Assembly: GCF_000725625.1 (NCBI RefSeq)
Contig: NZ_KL647083.1
Coordinates: forward strand, 124,001 to 188,000
Length of the DNA: 64,000 nucleotides
DNA from: Streptomyces sp. NRRL F-6676
Lineage (GTDB): Bacteria; Actinomycetota; Actinomycetes; Streptomycetales; Streptomycetaceae
Reading direction: 5' to 3'
Translations under genes and position numbers: made by a program
The notes under the pieces: generated by a model
Seen by the model: only the letters and a program-made list of their open reading frames with translations
Told to the model about the DNA's origin: nothing
Database searches by the model: none
Shown here: one piece after another, positions 1-8,947 of the stretch
How positions within the stretch are numbered: the stretch's first letter is position 1
How the letters are laid out: each line of letters begins with the position of its first letter

Positions 1-1
1 G

Positions 2-1669
2 GAGCTGACCGCCGGCGCGGGGCGGTACGCGGCGGAGCAGCGGGAGGCGCTGATCGCCGAGGGGGCGGTCCGGCCGTCGGAGCGGTGGCCGGGGTATCTC
101 GAGACCGCGCGGGACATCGAGTGCAACTCGCCCTCCGCCGCGGCCTCCCTCGCCGCCGGACACGGCTCCAACGCGCTGTCGGAGTGGCGGACGGTGGAGG
201 AGGACTTCCCCCTCGTCGACTACCTCGGTCACTCCTGGCGGCCGCCCCGCAAGGCCTGGCTGGTCCGCGGGTCGAACGTGGCGGGGCGGGACCTGGTGCG
301 GCGGCTGTGGCTGCCGGAGGGCCTGGTCACGCTCGCCGCGGCGCACCTCCCGCCGCTCGGCGAGGAGGACCCCACCAAGAGCGCCCTGCGCCGGTACGTC
401 CAGGAGGGCTACGACGCCACCGCCTCGTACAGCCAGAAGCAGGCGCTGGCCGACGAGTTGCACTACTTCCTGACTCAGATGCGGCCCGGCGACACCGTCT
501 GCACGATCTCCGGCGGACAGCTGTACGTCGGCCTCGTCGAGGGGCGGGCGGAGCAGGTCGAGTCCGAGGGCGGGCTCGCCAACCTGCGCCGCAGAACGGC
601 GTGGCGGCCCGAGGGCGTGCCGTACGACGCGCTGCCGGAGGCGTTGCAGCAGAAGCTGTCCGTGCAGCACGACGTCGTGGACCTGACCCCCGTGCTCCCC
701 CTCGTCGACGGACTCGGCCGCAGCGACGAGGAACTGGCCGAGGAGGCCGGGTCCGCGGACGGCGACGCCACCGCGGAGGCGGCGGCCCTCGTCGCCCGCC
801 GCGACCCCGAACTGCCCGCGCCCACCGACGCGCTGGCCGCCGAACTGCTGGTGCACGACCCCGCCTGGCTGGCCGAGGTGCGCGATCTGCTCGCCGACGA
901 GCGGCAGTTGGTGTTCCACGGCCCGCCGGGCACCGGCAAGACCTACCTCGCGCTGAGGCTCGCCGAGTACTTCGGGGGCGGGCCCGAGCAGGTCAAGCTG
1001 GTGCAGTTCCATCCCTCGTACGCGTACGAGGACTTCTTCGAGGGGTTCCGGCCCCAGGAGGACCCCGAGACACGGGAGGTCGCCTTCCGGCTGACCGCCG
1101 GACCGCTGCGCGAGCTCGCCGACCTCGCCTCCCGCGAGGGGAACCGGCACGTCCCGCACTTCCTGGTCATCGACGAGATCAACCGGGCCAACCTGGCGAA
1201 GGTCTTCGGCGAGCTGTACTTCCTCCTGGAGTACCGCAACAAGTCGGTGCGGCTGACCTACTCGGGGGACGACTTCGCGCTGCCGCCCAACCTGTTCGTG
1301 ATCGGCACGATGAACACCGCCGACCGGTCCATCGCCCTGGTGGACGCGGCGATGCGGCGGCGGTTCGCGTTCGTGGAGCTGTCGCCGCGCGTGGAGCCGA
1401 CGCGCGGGCTGCTGCGCCGCTGGCTCGCCCGGGAGGAGCGCGGCGCCGAGCCCGCCGATCTGCTCGACGCGCTCAACTCCCGCATCGACGACCCCGACTT
1501 CCGCATCGGGCCGTCGTACCTGATGAAGAAGGGGGTCTACCGGGAGGGCGGCCTGGAACGCACCTGGCGGACCAAGATCCTGCCCTTGCTGGAGGAGCAC
1601 CACTACGGGGAGGGCGTGGACGTCGAGAAGCGGTACGGCCCGGCGGCGCTGCGGGAGTCGCTGGGGTGA
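2..1669 (+). CDS. mcrB: McrB-like AAA+ GTPase subunit of a type IV (McrBC) restriction system, 5' end outside window
   Basis: The reading frame is open from the first bases of the window, so the N-terminus is missing; GTG 194 is only an internal codon. About 555 residues are visible. The C-terminal half is a McrB-type AAA+ motor: Walker A GPPGTGKT near visible residue 307, Walker B FLVIDEINRAN near 387 (the DEINRA form is typical of McrB), and sensor segment IGTMNTADRS near 435 followed by AAMRRRFAF. In E. coli McrBC this subunit is a GTP-driven ring that recognises modified cytosine and translocates DNA for the McrC nuclease. The N-terminal specificity region here does not resemble a domain I can name, so the recognised modification is unknown. 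The stop overlaps the mcrC start (GTGA), which indicates translational coupling. Confidence 0.9.
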   Translation, partial: ELTAGAGRYAAEQREALIAEGAVRPSERWPGYLETARDIECNSPSAAASLAAGHGSNALSEWRTVEEDFPLVDYLGHSWRPPRKAWLVRGSNVAGRDLVRRLWLPEGLVTLAAAHLPPLGEEDPTKSALRRYVQEGYDATASYSQKQALADELHYFLTQMRPGDTVCTISGGQLYVGLVEGRAEQVESEGGLANLRRRTAWRPEGVPYDALPEALQQKLSVQHDVVDLTPVLPLVDGLGRSDEELAEEAGSADGDATAEAAALVARRDPELPAPTDALAAELLVHDPAWLAEVRDLLADERQLVFHGPPGTGKTYLALRLAEYFGGGPEQVKLVQFHPSYAYEDFFEGFRPQEDPETREVAFRLTAGPLRELADLASREGNRHVPHFLVIDEINRANLAKVFGELYFLLEYRNKSVRLTYSGDDFALPPNLFVIGTMNTADRSIALVDAAMRRRFAFVELSPRVEPTRGLLRRWLAREERGAEPADLLDALNSRIDDPDFRIGPSYLMKKGVYREGGLERTWRTKILPLLEEHHYGEGVDVEKRYGPAALRESLG

Positions 1670-2955
1670 GCACGGTCGTCGAGCCGGTCGAGCACGGGCC
1701 GGCCCGGAGCATCGACCTCGTCGAGTACGGCCCGGCCCGCAGCATCGCCCTGCCCGACGCGGTGGGGCGGGCGCTCGCGGTCGGGAACGTCGTGGACGCG
1801 GCCCCGGACCCGTACGCGCCCGGGCACTGGTCACTGCGCGCCGGCAGCAGGGTCGGCGCGGTCGCGCTCACCGTGCCGGGGGCCGGGGCGCCCGTGACCG
1901 TGCGGGTCGCCCCGAAGGTGCCGATCGCCCGGCTGTTCTTCCTGCTCGGCTACAGCCTCGACCCGAGGGGCCCCTGGCGGGAGGGGGACGTCGACGTCGC
2001 CGGGCACCGGGAGCTGCTGCCCGCGCTCGCCCACGCCGTCGAACGGCAGGTCGACCGGGCCCTGCGGCAGGGCCTGCTCCAGGGCTACCGGGAGACGGAG
2101 GCAAGCGCCCTGGTCGTGCGCGGCCGGATCCGGGAGGCCGAGCAGATCCGGCGGCGGTTCGGCGCGGTGCCGCCGGTCGAGGTGGCGTACGACGAGTTCA
2201 CCACCGACATCGCGGAGAACCGCCTGCTGCGCATGGCGGTGGAGCGCCTGCTGCGGCTGCCCGGCGTGCCGCGCGAGGTGCGGCGCCGGCTGCTGCACCA
2301 GCGGGCCCGGCTCGCGGACGTCACCCCCGTCATACGCGGGCAGCGGCTGCCGGACTGGCGGCCGACCCGGCTCAACGCCCGCTACCACCAGGCGCTGCGC
2401 CTGGCCGGTGCCGTCCTGGAGGACGCCTCGCCCGAGCACGCGCCCGGCGGACTGCGCATCGAGGGGTTCCTGTTCGACATGAACCGGCTCTTCGAGGACT
2501 TCGTGACGTGTGCCCTGCGCGAGGCGGTGCGCGGCTCGGGGCACACGGCCCGGTTGCAGGACGCCCACACCCTCGACGAGGCGTCGGCCGTCCGGATGCG
2601 GCCCGACTTCGTGCTCTACGGGCCGGACGGCACCCCGTGCGCGGTCGCGGACGCCAAGTACAAGGCGGAGAAGGCCGTGTACAAGGTGCGGGCGCGGGGC
2701 CGTCTCCCGCGCGGGCCGGGCGGTTTCCCCGAGGCCGACCTGTACCAGATGCTGGCGTACTGCACCGCGCTCGGCCTGCCCGAAGGGCACCTGGTCTACG
2801 CGAAGGGCAACGCCGCGCACGCCGCCCACCGGGTGCGCCACGCGGGCGTTCTGATCCACCAGCACGCCCTCGACCTGGACCAGGAACCGGCGGGGCTGCT
2901 GGCCGACATCGCCGAGGTGGCGCGACGGATGCGGGTGAGCGCCGCGCCCGTATGA
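1666..2955 (+). CDS. mcrC: McrC-family nuclease subunit of the McrBC restriction system
   Basis: 429 residues from GTG 1666, which overlaps the mcrB stop. The open frame continues upstream to position 85, but that part is the out-of-frame shadow of mcrB. The protein shows the McrC layout: an N-terminal beta-rich domain and helical middle, then a PD-(D/E)xK nuclease core with RPDFVLYGPDG near residue 311 and VADAKYK near 328 supplying the catalytic D...DxK residues. McrC docks on the McrB ring and cuts DNA during translocation. Coupling to mcrB and the 31-bp gap to the next gene on the same strand suggest one operon. Confidence 0.9.
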   Translation: MSTVVEPVEHGPARSIDLVEYGPARSIALPDAVGRALAVGNVVDAAPDPYAPGHWSLRAGSRVGAVALTVPGAGAPVTVRVAPKVPIARLFFLLGYSLDPRGPWREGDVDVAGHRELLPALAHAVERQVDRALRQGLLQGYRETEASALVVRGRIREAEQIRRRFGAVPPVEVAYDEFTTDIAENRLLRMAVERLLRLPGVPREVRRRLLHQRARLADVTPVIRGQRLPDWRPTRLNARYHQALRLAGAVLEDASPEHAPGGLRIEGFLFDMNRLFEDFVTCALREAVRGSGHTARLQDAHTLDEASAVRMRPDFVLYGPDGTPCAVADAKYKAEKAVYKVRARGRLPRGPGGFPEADLYQMLAYCTALGLPEGHLVYAKGNAAHAAHRVRHAGVLIHQHALDLDQEPAGLLADIAEVARRMRVSAAPV

Positions 2956-2994
2956 TCGGACACGTTTCGTCCGTTCAGGTGGGGAGTGGGCCTC

Positions 2995-5142
2995 GTGCCG
3001 CAGCTGGCGTTCGCCAACAGCTTCTGGGAGAGCTACGACTCCCTGGAGAAGTCCGTCAGGAACGGCGTGCGCAAGGCGATGCAGAAGTTCCAGCTGCTCA
3101 GCGTCCCGGAGCTGCAACAGGACAAGGGGCTGCACCTGGAGTCGGTCGAGAAGGCCGCCGACACCCGGATGCGGACCATCCGCATCAACGACTTCTGGCG
3201 CGGCGTCGTCCTCGCCCCCGACGACGGCAGCGACGTGTTCCTGCTCGTCAACGTCGTCCCGCACGACGACGCCTACACCTGGGCCGCCAAGCGCCTGTAC
3301 ACGACGAACTCGGCGACCCGCGCGCTGGAGGTCCGCAACGCCGTCGCGATCGACCAGCTCACCCCCGCCCTGGAGAAGGCGGCGGCCGACGCGCCCACGC
3401 TGCTGTTCGCGAAGTACTCCGACACCGTCCTGCGTGAACTGGGCATCGACGACCAGGTGCTGCGGGCGGTGCGGACCGTCATCGACAAGCAGCAGCTCGA
3501 CGCTTTCCAGACGCTGCTGCCGGAGGACCAGTACGAGGTCCTGTACTTCCTGGCCGACGGGTACAGCCCCGAGGTGGTCTACCGGGACGTGGTCACCGCC
3601 CGCCGTCCCGTCGACGCGGGGCCGGACCCGGACGAGAGCCTGGCCGCCGCCATCGCCAACACCCGCAGCCGGATCACGCTGGTCAGCGGGCCCGAGGAGC
3701 TGGCCGACATCCTGGAGAAGCCGTTCGCCGCCTGGCGGGTGTTCCTGCACCCCTCGCAGCGGCGGGTGGCCTATCGGGTGTCGTACGGCGGTCCGGTGCA
3801 GGTCACCGGCGGTCCGGGCACCGGAAAGACGGTCGCGGCCCTGCACCGCGTCAAGCATCTGCTCACCCGCTCCCCCGACAGCCGGATCCTGCTCACCACG
3901 TACACCAACGCGCTGGCGGCCTCACTCCGCGAGAACCTCGCCCTCCTCCTGGGCAGCGGCGACGGCGGCGGCGCGGCACTGCTCGACCGGGTCGAGGTGA
4001 CGACGGTCAACGCGTACGCGCACGCCGTCGTCACCCGTCTCGACGGCAGGGCCCCCTCCCCCGTCGGCGACCGCGACGAACGGCAGCTGTGGAGCCGCGT
4101 CGTCAAGCAGCTCGGCCTGCCGTGGACGGAGCAGTTCCTGGCGCAGGAGTACCGGCATGTGATCCTCGCCCAGGACCTGCGCACCCTCGACGCCTACCGG
4201 GCCGCCTCCCGGCGGGGCCGCGGCAGCGCGCTGTCCCCCGTCAGACGGGAGCAGCTGTGGCCGGCCGTCGAACTGTTCGAGCGGATGCTGCGCGACCGCG
4301 GCTCCACGACCTATCTGAAGGTGTGCGCCCGCGCGGCCGAACTGCTGTCCGCCTCCGCCCCGACACATGACCACGTCGTCGTGGACGAGGCGCAGGACCT
4401 GCACCCCGCGCAGTGGCGGGTGCTGCGCGGCGCCGTACGGCCCGGCAACGACGACCTGTTCCTCACGGGCGACCCGCACCAGCGGATCTACGACGCGAAG
4501 GTGTCGCTCGGCTCCCTGGGCATCCCGGTCGCCGGCCGCACCCACCGGCTGCGCGTCAACTACCGCAGTACGGAGGAGATCCTGGCCTGGTCGACGGGGA
4601 TCATGACACCGGTGTCGGTCGACGACCTCAGCGGCGAGGGCTCCGACACCCTGGCCGGCTACCGGTCCCTGCTGCACGGCCGCAGACCGCACGTGGACGC
4701 GTACGGCTCGGAAACGGCGGAGGTCGCGGCGCTCGTCGAGCGGGTGCGGGGATGGATCGCGCAGGGTATCCGCCCCTCCGAGATCGGCGTGTGCGCCCGT
4801 TTCAACGTGTTGCTCGACAAGGCGTACGACCGGCTGCGCGCGGCCGGGGTGCCGGTGGTCCGGGTCCGGGACAACCCGGGCGCGGACGAGGAGGGCGTGC
4901 GGCTGGCCACCATGCACGCCATGAAGGGGCTGGAGTTCCGGTGCGTGGCGGTGCTGGGGGCGACGGCGAGCGCGGTGCCGTTCATCCGCGAGGTGACGCC
5001 GGCGGCGGTGGACGCGTTGCAGCACGGGTCGGACCTGCTGCGCGAGCGGTGCCTGTTGTTCGTGGCGTGCACGAGGGCGCGGGAGGCGCTGGCGGTGTCG
5101 TGGAGCGGGACGGGGAGTCCGTTCGTACCGCGGCAGCAGTGA
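2995..5142 (+). CDS. UvrD/REP-like superfamily 1 helicase with RelE-like N-terminal domain
   Basis: About 715 residues from GTG 2995, chosen because GGTGGGGAG lies a normal distance upstream; an in-frame GTG at 2986 lies inside that ribosome site. The C-terminal two thirds is an SF1 helicase: Walker A GGPGTGKT near residue 272, DEAQD near 462, a TGDPHQRIYD motif III region, and TMHAMKGLEF near 638 (motif V). Residues 1-115 do not belong to the motor: the segment RIRINDFWRGVVLAPDDG...VVPHDDAYTWAA resembles the RelE/ParE toxin fold, with basic and aromatic residues in similar positions. The gene follows mcrC by 39 bp and probably shares its transcript, so a role in processing cut or invading DNA is inferred, not shown. 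Confidence 0.8.
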   Translation: MPQLAFANSFWESYDSLEKSVRNGVRKAMQKFQLLSVPELQQDKGLHLESVEKAADTRMRTIRINDFWRGVVLAPDDGSDVFLLVNVVPHDDAYTWAAKRLYTTNSATRALEVRNAVAIDQLTPALEKAAADAPTLLFAKYSDTVLRELGIDDQVLRAVRTVIDKQQLDAFQTLLPEDQYEVLYFLADGYSPEVVYRDVVTARRPVDAGPDPDESLAAAIANTRSRITLVSGPEELADILEKPFAAWRVFLHPSQRRVAYRVSYGGPVQVTGGPGTGKTVAALHRVKHLLTRSPDSRILLTTYTNALAASLRENLALLLGSGDGGGAALLDRVEVTTVNAYAHAVVTRLDGRAPSPVGDRDERQLWSRVVKQLGLPWTEQFLAQEYRHVILAQDLRTLDAYRAASRRGRGSALSPVRREQLWPAVELFERMLRDRGSTTYLKVCARAAELLSASAPTHDHVVVDEAQDLHPAQWRVLRGAVRPGNDDLFLTGDPHQRIYDAKVSLGSLGIPVAGRTHRLRVNYRSTEEILAWSTGIMTPVSVDDLSGEGSDTLAGYRSLLHGRRPHVDAYGSETAEVAALVERVRGWIAQGIRPSEIGVCARFNVLLDKAYDRLRAAGVPVVRVRDNPGADEEGVRLATMHAMKGLEFRCVAVLGATASAVPFIREVTPAAVDALQHGSDLLRERCLLFVACTRAREALAVSWSGTGSPFVPRQQ

Positions 5143-5157
5143 CCTGCCGTCCCCGTC

Positions 5158-6816
5158 TCAGTCCCCCGGCCGCAGCGCCCCGTTGCCCAAGCCGTCCCGC
5201 GCCAGCGTCGCCGCCTCGCGGCTGAGTTCCGCCACTCGCCCGGCCCGTTCCTCGAACTCCCGCAGGGCGCGGAACGCCGCGCCGTACCGGCGTTGTTCGT
5301 CGATGTCCATCTGCGGGACGCGCGCGCCCTTGCCGTCCAGGCGGAACGTGCCGCTGGCGCTGGTGGAGCGCCGGTTGTTGGCGGCGCTGCGCAGGAAGCC
5401 GCGCAGGAAGTCCGTGTCGAGCTGGTCGCTGACGGAGGCGGGCTCGGGCGTGCCGTAGGCGACGAGCCCGGCGCGCGCGAGGTCGGCGACGCTGACGGTG
5501 GGGCCGTCCTGGATGCCGGGGCCGTCGGTACCGGTGAGCGCCGGCAGCAGTTCGGCCAACGCCCGTACCTGCTCGGCCAGTTCGTCGCGCAGTGCCTCGT
5601 ACTCGGCGGCGTACTCGCGGTGGGTCTCCACGACGTGGCGGCCCGGGGTGAGGTCGACGGTGTCGTTGAGGAGGTCGATCAGCGCCACGTCGGCGCACTG
5701 GTCGGGCCGTGCCTCGAGCGTGCCGTCGGGGTCGTTCGTGGTGAGGTCGACCATGCGGACGTGAGTGGCGGCGTCGCCCGGGGAGAGCGGGCGGCGCAGC
5801 TGCCACAGGTGCACGGGCAGCGCGTGCGAGACGGCCGTGCCCGGGGGCAGGGCGGTGACCTGGGTGAGGATGCCCCGGCGGACGAGTTCGGCCCGGATGC
5901 GGCGGCCGGCCTTGCGGTAGGCGACGGAGGCGGACATCACCATGAGGACCCGGCCGCCGGGCGCGGTATGCGCGTAGGCGTGCTGGAGCCAGGCGAGTTC
6001 GCCCTCGGCCCGGGAGGGGGTGCCCAGTTCCCAGCGGGGGTCCAGGAGAAGTTCCTCGCGCCCCCAGTCGGAGTCGGCCACCGGTGGGTCGCAGACGACG
6101 AGGTCGGCCCTGAGCCCCGGCAGGCGGTCGTCGCGCAGGGAGTCGCCCGTCTCGATCTCGACGCCGCCGCGTCCGGTGAGGCGGGCGCGCAGCCGGGCGA
6201 AGCGTGCGCTGTCGGCGTCGGCCTCCTGGCCGTACCGCTTCGGTCCCTGCTCGGGGCCGACGGCGAGGAGGAGCGTGCCGATGCCGCAGGCGGGGTCGAG
6301 GAGCGTGGCGTCGGCTGCCGGCTGGCCCGCGAAGTGCCGTACGGCGCGGACGACGCGCGGGGAGGTGATCTGGTCCGAACCGGCCCTGCGGACGGAGTCG
6401 GTGAGGCGTTCGACGAGGGCGGTCACCACGTCGTGCGCGGAGGTGTCCGCCGCCAGGGTGCGCACCAGGCGGGCCGCCTCTGCGGGGAGCCGATCCGGGG
6501 TCTCGTCCGACGGTGCGGAGAGCACCTGTGCGACATCGGCGAGTCCGCGGATCATTTCGTCGCCGTAGGCACTGCGCAGTGCCTGCCACAGCTGGACCTC
6601 GTCCGAGACGTCCTGCCCCTTGCGCTGCCGGTCCAGCCACGCCTGCACCTCGGCGAGGGCGAACAGCGGGCTGTGGGCGCCGCCGCCCGCGGGCAGCGGG
6701 AAGTCGTCGTAACGCCGCCGCCAGTTGGAGACCGCCGCTCTGGTCACCCCCGCGAGCCGCGCGATCTCTGCGCCGGAGACCAGCGGACCGGCGGAGGAAG
6801 CGGCGTTGTCCGTCAT
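5158..6816 (-). CDS. HTH-fused N6-adenine DNA methyltransferase (HsdM-like)
   Basis: 552 residues from ATG 6816; a frame extension to 6888 lacks a ribosome site and runs into the AT-rich promoter. Residues 10-65 form a helix-turn-helix (VSGAEIARLAGVTRAAVSNW). The catalytic domain follows: SAM-binding motif I LLDPACGIGT near 172 and motif IV VCDPPV near 242. HsdM-type enzymes normally carry NPP(F/Y) there; here Asn is Asp and the aromatic residue is Val. The pattern ELAWLQHAY...PGGRVLMVM matches type I modification subunits. No HsdS or HsdR gene is adjacent; the C-terminal 200 residues could hold target recognition. It is convergent with the helicase gene (15 bp between ends), pairing a methyltransferase with a modification-dependent nuclease. 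Confidence 0.85.
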   Translation of the reverse strand: MTDNAASSAGPLVSGAEIARLAGVTRAAVSNWRRRYDDFPLPAGGGAHSPLFALAEVQAWLDRQRKGQDVSDEVQLWQALRSAYGDEMIRGLADVAQVLSAPSDETPDRLPAEAARLVRTLAADTSAHDVVTALVERLTDSVRRAGSDQITSPRVVRAVRHFAGQPAADATLLDPACGIGTLLLAVGPEQGPKRYGQEADADSARFARLRARLTGRGGVEIETGDSLRDDRLPGLRADLVVCDPPVADSDWGREELLLDPRWELGTPSRAEGELAWLQHAYAHTAPGGRVLMVMSASVAYRKAGRRIRAELVRRGILTQVTALPPGTAVSHALPVHLWQLRRPLSPGDAATHVRMVDLTTNDPDGTLEARPDQCADVALIDLLNDTVDLTPGRHVVETHREYAAEYEALRDELAEQVRALAELLPALTGTDGPGIQDGPTVSVADLARAGLVAYGTPEPASVSDQLDTDFLRGFLRSAANNRRSTSASGTFRLDGKGARVPQMDIDEQRRYGAAFRALREFEERAGRVAELSREAATLARDGLGNGALRPGD

Positions 6817-6837
6817 GCGGGCCACCGTACACGGGTA

Positions 6838-6915
6838 ACAGAACCGTCTCAACGGCAAACGTGTTGATGTGGTACACAGCGCACACAATCCGAATGAATG
6901 TATACGACACGTTCA
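6838..6915. promoter_or_regulatory. AT-rich divergent promoter region between the HTH-methyltransferase and the DUF574 gene
   Basis: This is the least GC-rich stretch in the first 10 kb. It contains AACGTGT near 6858 and its inverse ACACGTT near 6908, plus GTATAC at about 6901. It lies between two divergent genes, one of which begins with a helix-turn-helix, so it may hold that protein's own operator. Exact promoter elements cannot be assigned from sequence alone. Confidence 0.35.
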
Positions 6916-7021
6916 GTCGCGGAGGAGCGGAAGGAGGTGGGGCCGCCGCCGGACCGCGCTTCCCCTTCCCAGTACGCCAAAGTGCTGGTCGGCGGGCGGA
7001 CTTGCGGGAGAGGATGGGGGC

Positions 7022-7843
7022 ATGACGGTTGAAGGCAGCTCCATCGACCCCAGCAAGCCCAGCATCGCACGCGTGTACGACTACCTGCTCGGCGGCAAGG
7101 ACAACTACGCCTCGGACCGCGAGGTCGGTGACGTGTTCAAGCGCGATCTGCCCGGCTCGGTGGCCATCGCCTTCGCCAACCGTGCGGCCCTGACCCGGGC
7201 GGTCGCGGAGATCGCGACGACGACCGGGATACGGCAGTTCGTCGACCTCGGCAGCGGCCTCCCGACCGCCGACAACGTCCACCAGGTCGCCCAGCGGCAC
7301 GCGCCCGAGTCCCGGGTCGTGTACGTCGACATCGACCCCCAGGTACTGGTCCACGGGCGGGCGCTGCTGGAGCAGAACGACCGGACGCGGGTGGTACGGG
7401 CCGACGTGCGCGACCCCGCGGGCGTCCGCAACCACCCGGACACGCTGGAGTTGATCGACTTCGACCGCCCCGTCGCCGTCATGTTCAGCGCGATCCTCCA
7501 CCACGTCAACGACGAGGAGGACCCGGCCGGAATCGTCCGCTACTGGCGCGACCGCGTACCGGCCGGAAGCCACTTCTTCGTCAGCCACTTCCGCTCCGGC
7601 AACAACCCGGAGACCGAGGAGGCCGAGCGCGTCCTCCAGCAGACCTTCGGCCGCGGCCGCTGGCGCACAGACAAGGAGATCGAGGCCCTGCTCGACGGCC
7701 TGGAGATCCTCGATCCCGGCATCGTGCCGGCCTCGCTGTGGCGCCCGGAGACGGTCGACAGCCCGTGGGGCGGCAACGGCGGCGAACAGGACCTCACCGT
7801 CTGGCAACGCCTCATCGCGGCGGGGCTGGCCAGGAAGGCGTAG
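7022..7843 (+). CDS. DUF574-family SAM-dependent methyltransferase
   Basis: 273 residues from ATG 7022, preceded by GAGAGGATGGGGG. It has the actinobacterial DUF574 (Methyltransf_19) signature: PSIARVYDYLLGGKDNYASDR at the N-terminus and FVDLGSGLPTADNVHQVA near residues 73-90 as SAM-binding motif I, then VYVDIDPQV. These proteins are abundant in Streptomyces, often beside regulators of the XRE/DUF397 type, and their substrates are mostly unknown. A clear paralogue lies at 21039-21896. The gene is divergent from the HTH-methyltransferase and ends 23 bp before the convergent ECF sigma gene. Confidence 0.85.
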   Translation: MTVEGSSIDPSKPSIARVYDYLLGGKDNYASDREVGDVFKRDLPGSVAIAFANRAALTRAVAEIATTTGIRQFVDLGSGLPTADNVHQVAQRHAPESRVVYVDIDPQVLVHGRALLEQNDRTRVVRADVRDPAGVRNHPDTLELIDFDRPVAVMFSAILHHVNDEEDPAGIVRYWRDRVPAGSHFFVSHFRSGNNPETEEAERVLQQTFGRGRWRTDKEIEALLDGLEILDPGIVPASLWRPETVDSPWGGNGGEQDLTVWQRLIAAGLARKA

Positions 7844-7866
7844 GGAGCCTGCTCCCAGGGCTCGGG

Positions 7867-8826
7867 TCAGTCCCAGAGCTGCAGCTTGTCCGGGTTGCGG
7901 ACGGCCCAGATGCGGGTCACGCGTCCGGCGGTGAGGGCGAACGAGGCCACCGTCAGGACGGTGCCGGCGCGGTGGGCGACCAGGCCCGGGGTGCCGTTGA
8001 CCGACCGTTCCGAGAGTTCGAGTCCGGGGGCCCGCTCGGCCATGGCGACCATGTACCGGGCGATGCGCGTACCGCCCTCGACCGGGTGCGGGGCGGCACC
8101 GGCGAGGCCGCCACCGTCCGCGGTCATCACGGCCTCCGGGTCGAGAAGGCCGATCAGGGCCGTGATGTCCCTGCTCTCCCAGGCCTCCTTGACCCGGCGG
8201 ACCGCCTCGGCCTGGCCGGCCGTCACCGCGGCGTGCCCCGCCGCTTCCACCCGCCGCCGGGCGGAGGCCGCCAACTGCTTGCAGGCACCGGGGGTACGGC
8301 CGAGGACGCCGGCGATCTCGGCGAACGAGTACCGGAAGACGTCGTGCAGGACGAACGCCACCCGCTCGGCGGGCGTCATCGTCTCCAGGACGACGAGGAA
8401 GGCCATGGTCACCGACTCGTCGAGGACGATCTGGTCGGCGGGGTCGAGGGACACGGTGGGACCGGCGAGGGCCAGGGCACCGCCGCGATCACCCTCCCGC
8501 CCTCTCCGCTCCCCCCGGTCGGGCAGCGGGTCCGGCAGCCACGCGCCGACATACCGTTCCCGGCGGGAGCGCGCCGACCCGAGCACATCCAGACAGACGC
8601 GCCCGGTCACCGTCGTCAGCCAGGCTCCCGGGGACACGATCCCGTCCCGGCGGCTCCCCGGCAGCGCGTACCAGCGGGCGTACGCCTCCTGCACGGCGTC
8701 CTCGGCCTCGGCCAGCGAGCCGAGCAACCGGTAGGCGACGTTGAGCAGTTGACGCCGCTCACCCTCGACGCCCCCGGCGCCCGCGGCACCCCCGGCACCC
8801 CCGACGTCCGTCCCCACCACCCCCAT
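7867..8826 (-). CDS. ECF41-type RNA polymerase sigma factor with SnoaL-like C-terminal domain
   Basis: 319 residues from ATG 8826 (GTG 8835 is an alternative). Region 2 is LLNVAYRLLGSLAEAEDAVQEAYARW, and region 4 contains YSFAEIAGVLGRTPGACKQLAASARR. The C-terminal 120 residues form a SnoaL-like domain. Marks of the ECF41 group are visible: AWLPDPLPD in the linker (WLPEP-like), TADGGG (DGGGK-like, with the Lys replaced) and VRNPDKL near the C-terminus. In this group the C-terminal domain replaces a separate anti-sigma factor and tunes activity. ECF41 genes usually sit beside an oxidoreductase, epimerase or carboxymuconolactone decarboxylase; here the divergent neighbour is a small membrane protein. 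Confidence 0.88.
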   Translation of the reverse strand: MGVVGTDVGGAGGAAGAGGVEGERRQLLNVAYRLLGSLAEAEDAVQEAYARWYALPGSRRDGIVSPGAWLTTVTGRVCLDVLGSARSRRERYVGAWLPDPLPDRGERRGREGDRGGALALAGPTVSLDPADQIVLDESVTMAFLVVLETMTPAERVAFVLHDVFRYSFAEIAGVLGRTPGACKQLAASARRRVEAAGHAAVTAGQAEAVRRVKEAWESRDITALIGLLDPEAVMTADGGGLAGAAPHPVEGGTRIARYMVAMAERAPGLELSERSVNGTPGLVAHRAGTVLTVASFALTAGRVTRIWAVRNPDKLQLWD

Positions 8827-8947
8827 GCACCGCACCCCCCACTGCGACGACCGCCTCCCGCCTTACCTTTCGCGGCCCCGTGTCGTCGTGCTGGTGAGAC
8901 CTTATCGATCCACGCGGCCTCCGGGCGGCGGAAAAGGGGGACGTGAC

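Noticed and set aside
85..1665. Frame continuing upstream of mcrC to position 85
   Set aside because: It overlaps mcrB out of frame and is rich in Arg, Ala and Gly, as expected for a shadow in high-GC DNA.
8827..8947. ECF41 promoter between the sigma and membrane-protein genes
   Set aside because: TGTCACG occurs near 8944-8950 on the minus strand, but no CGTC follows at the right spacing.
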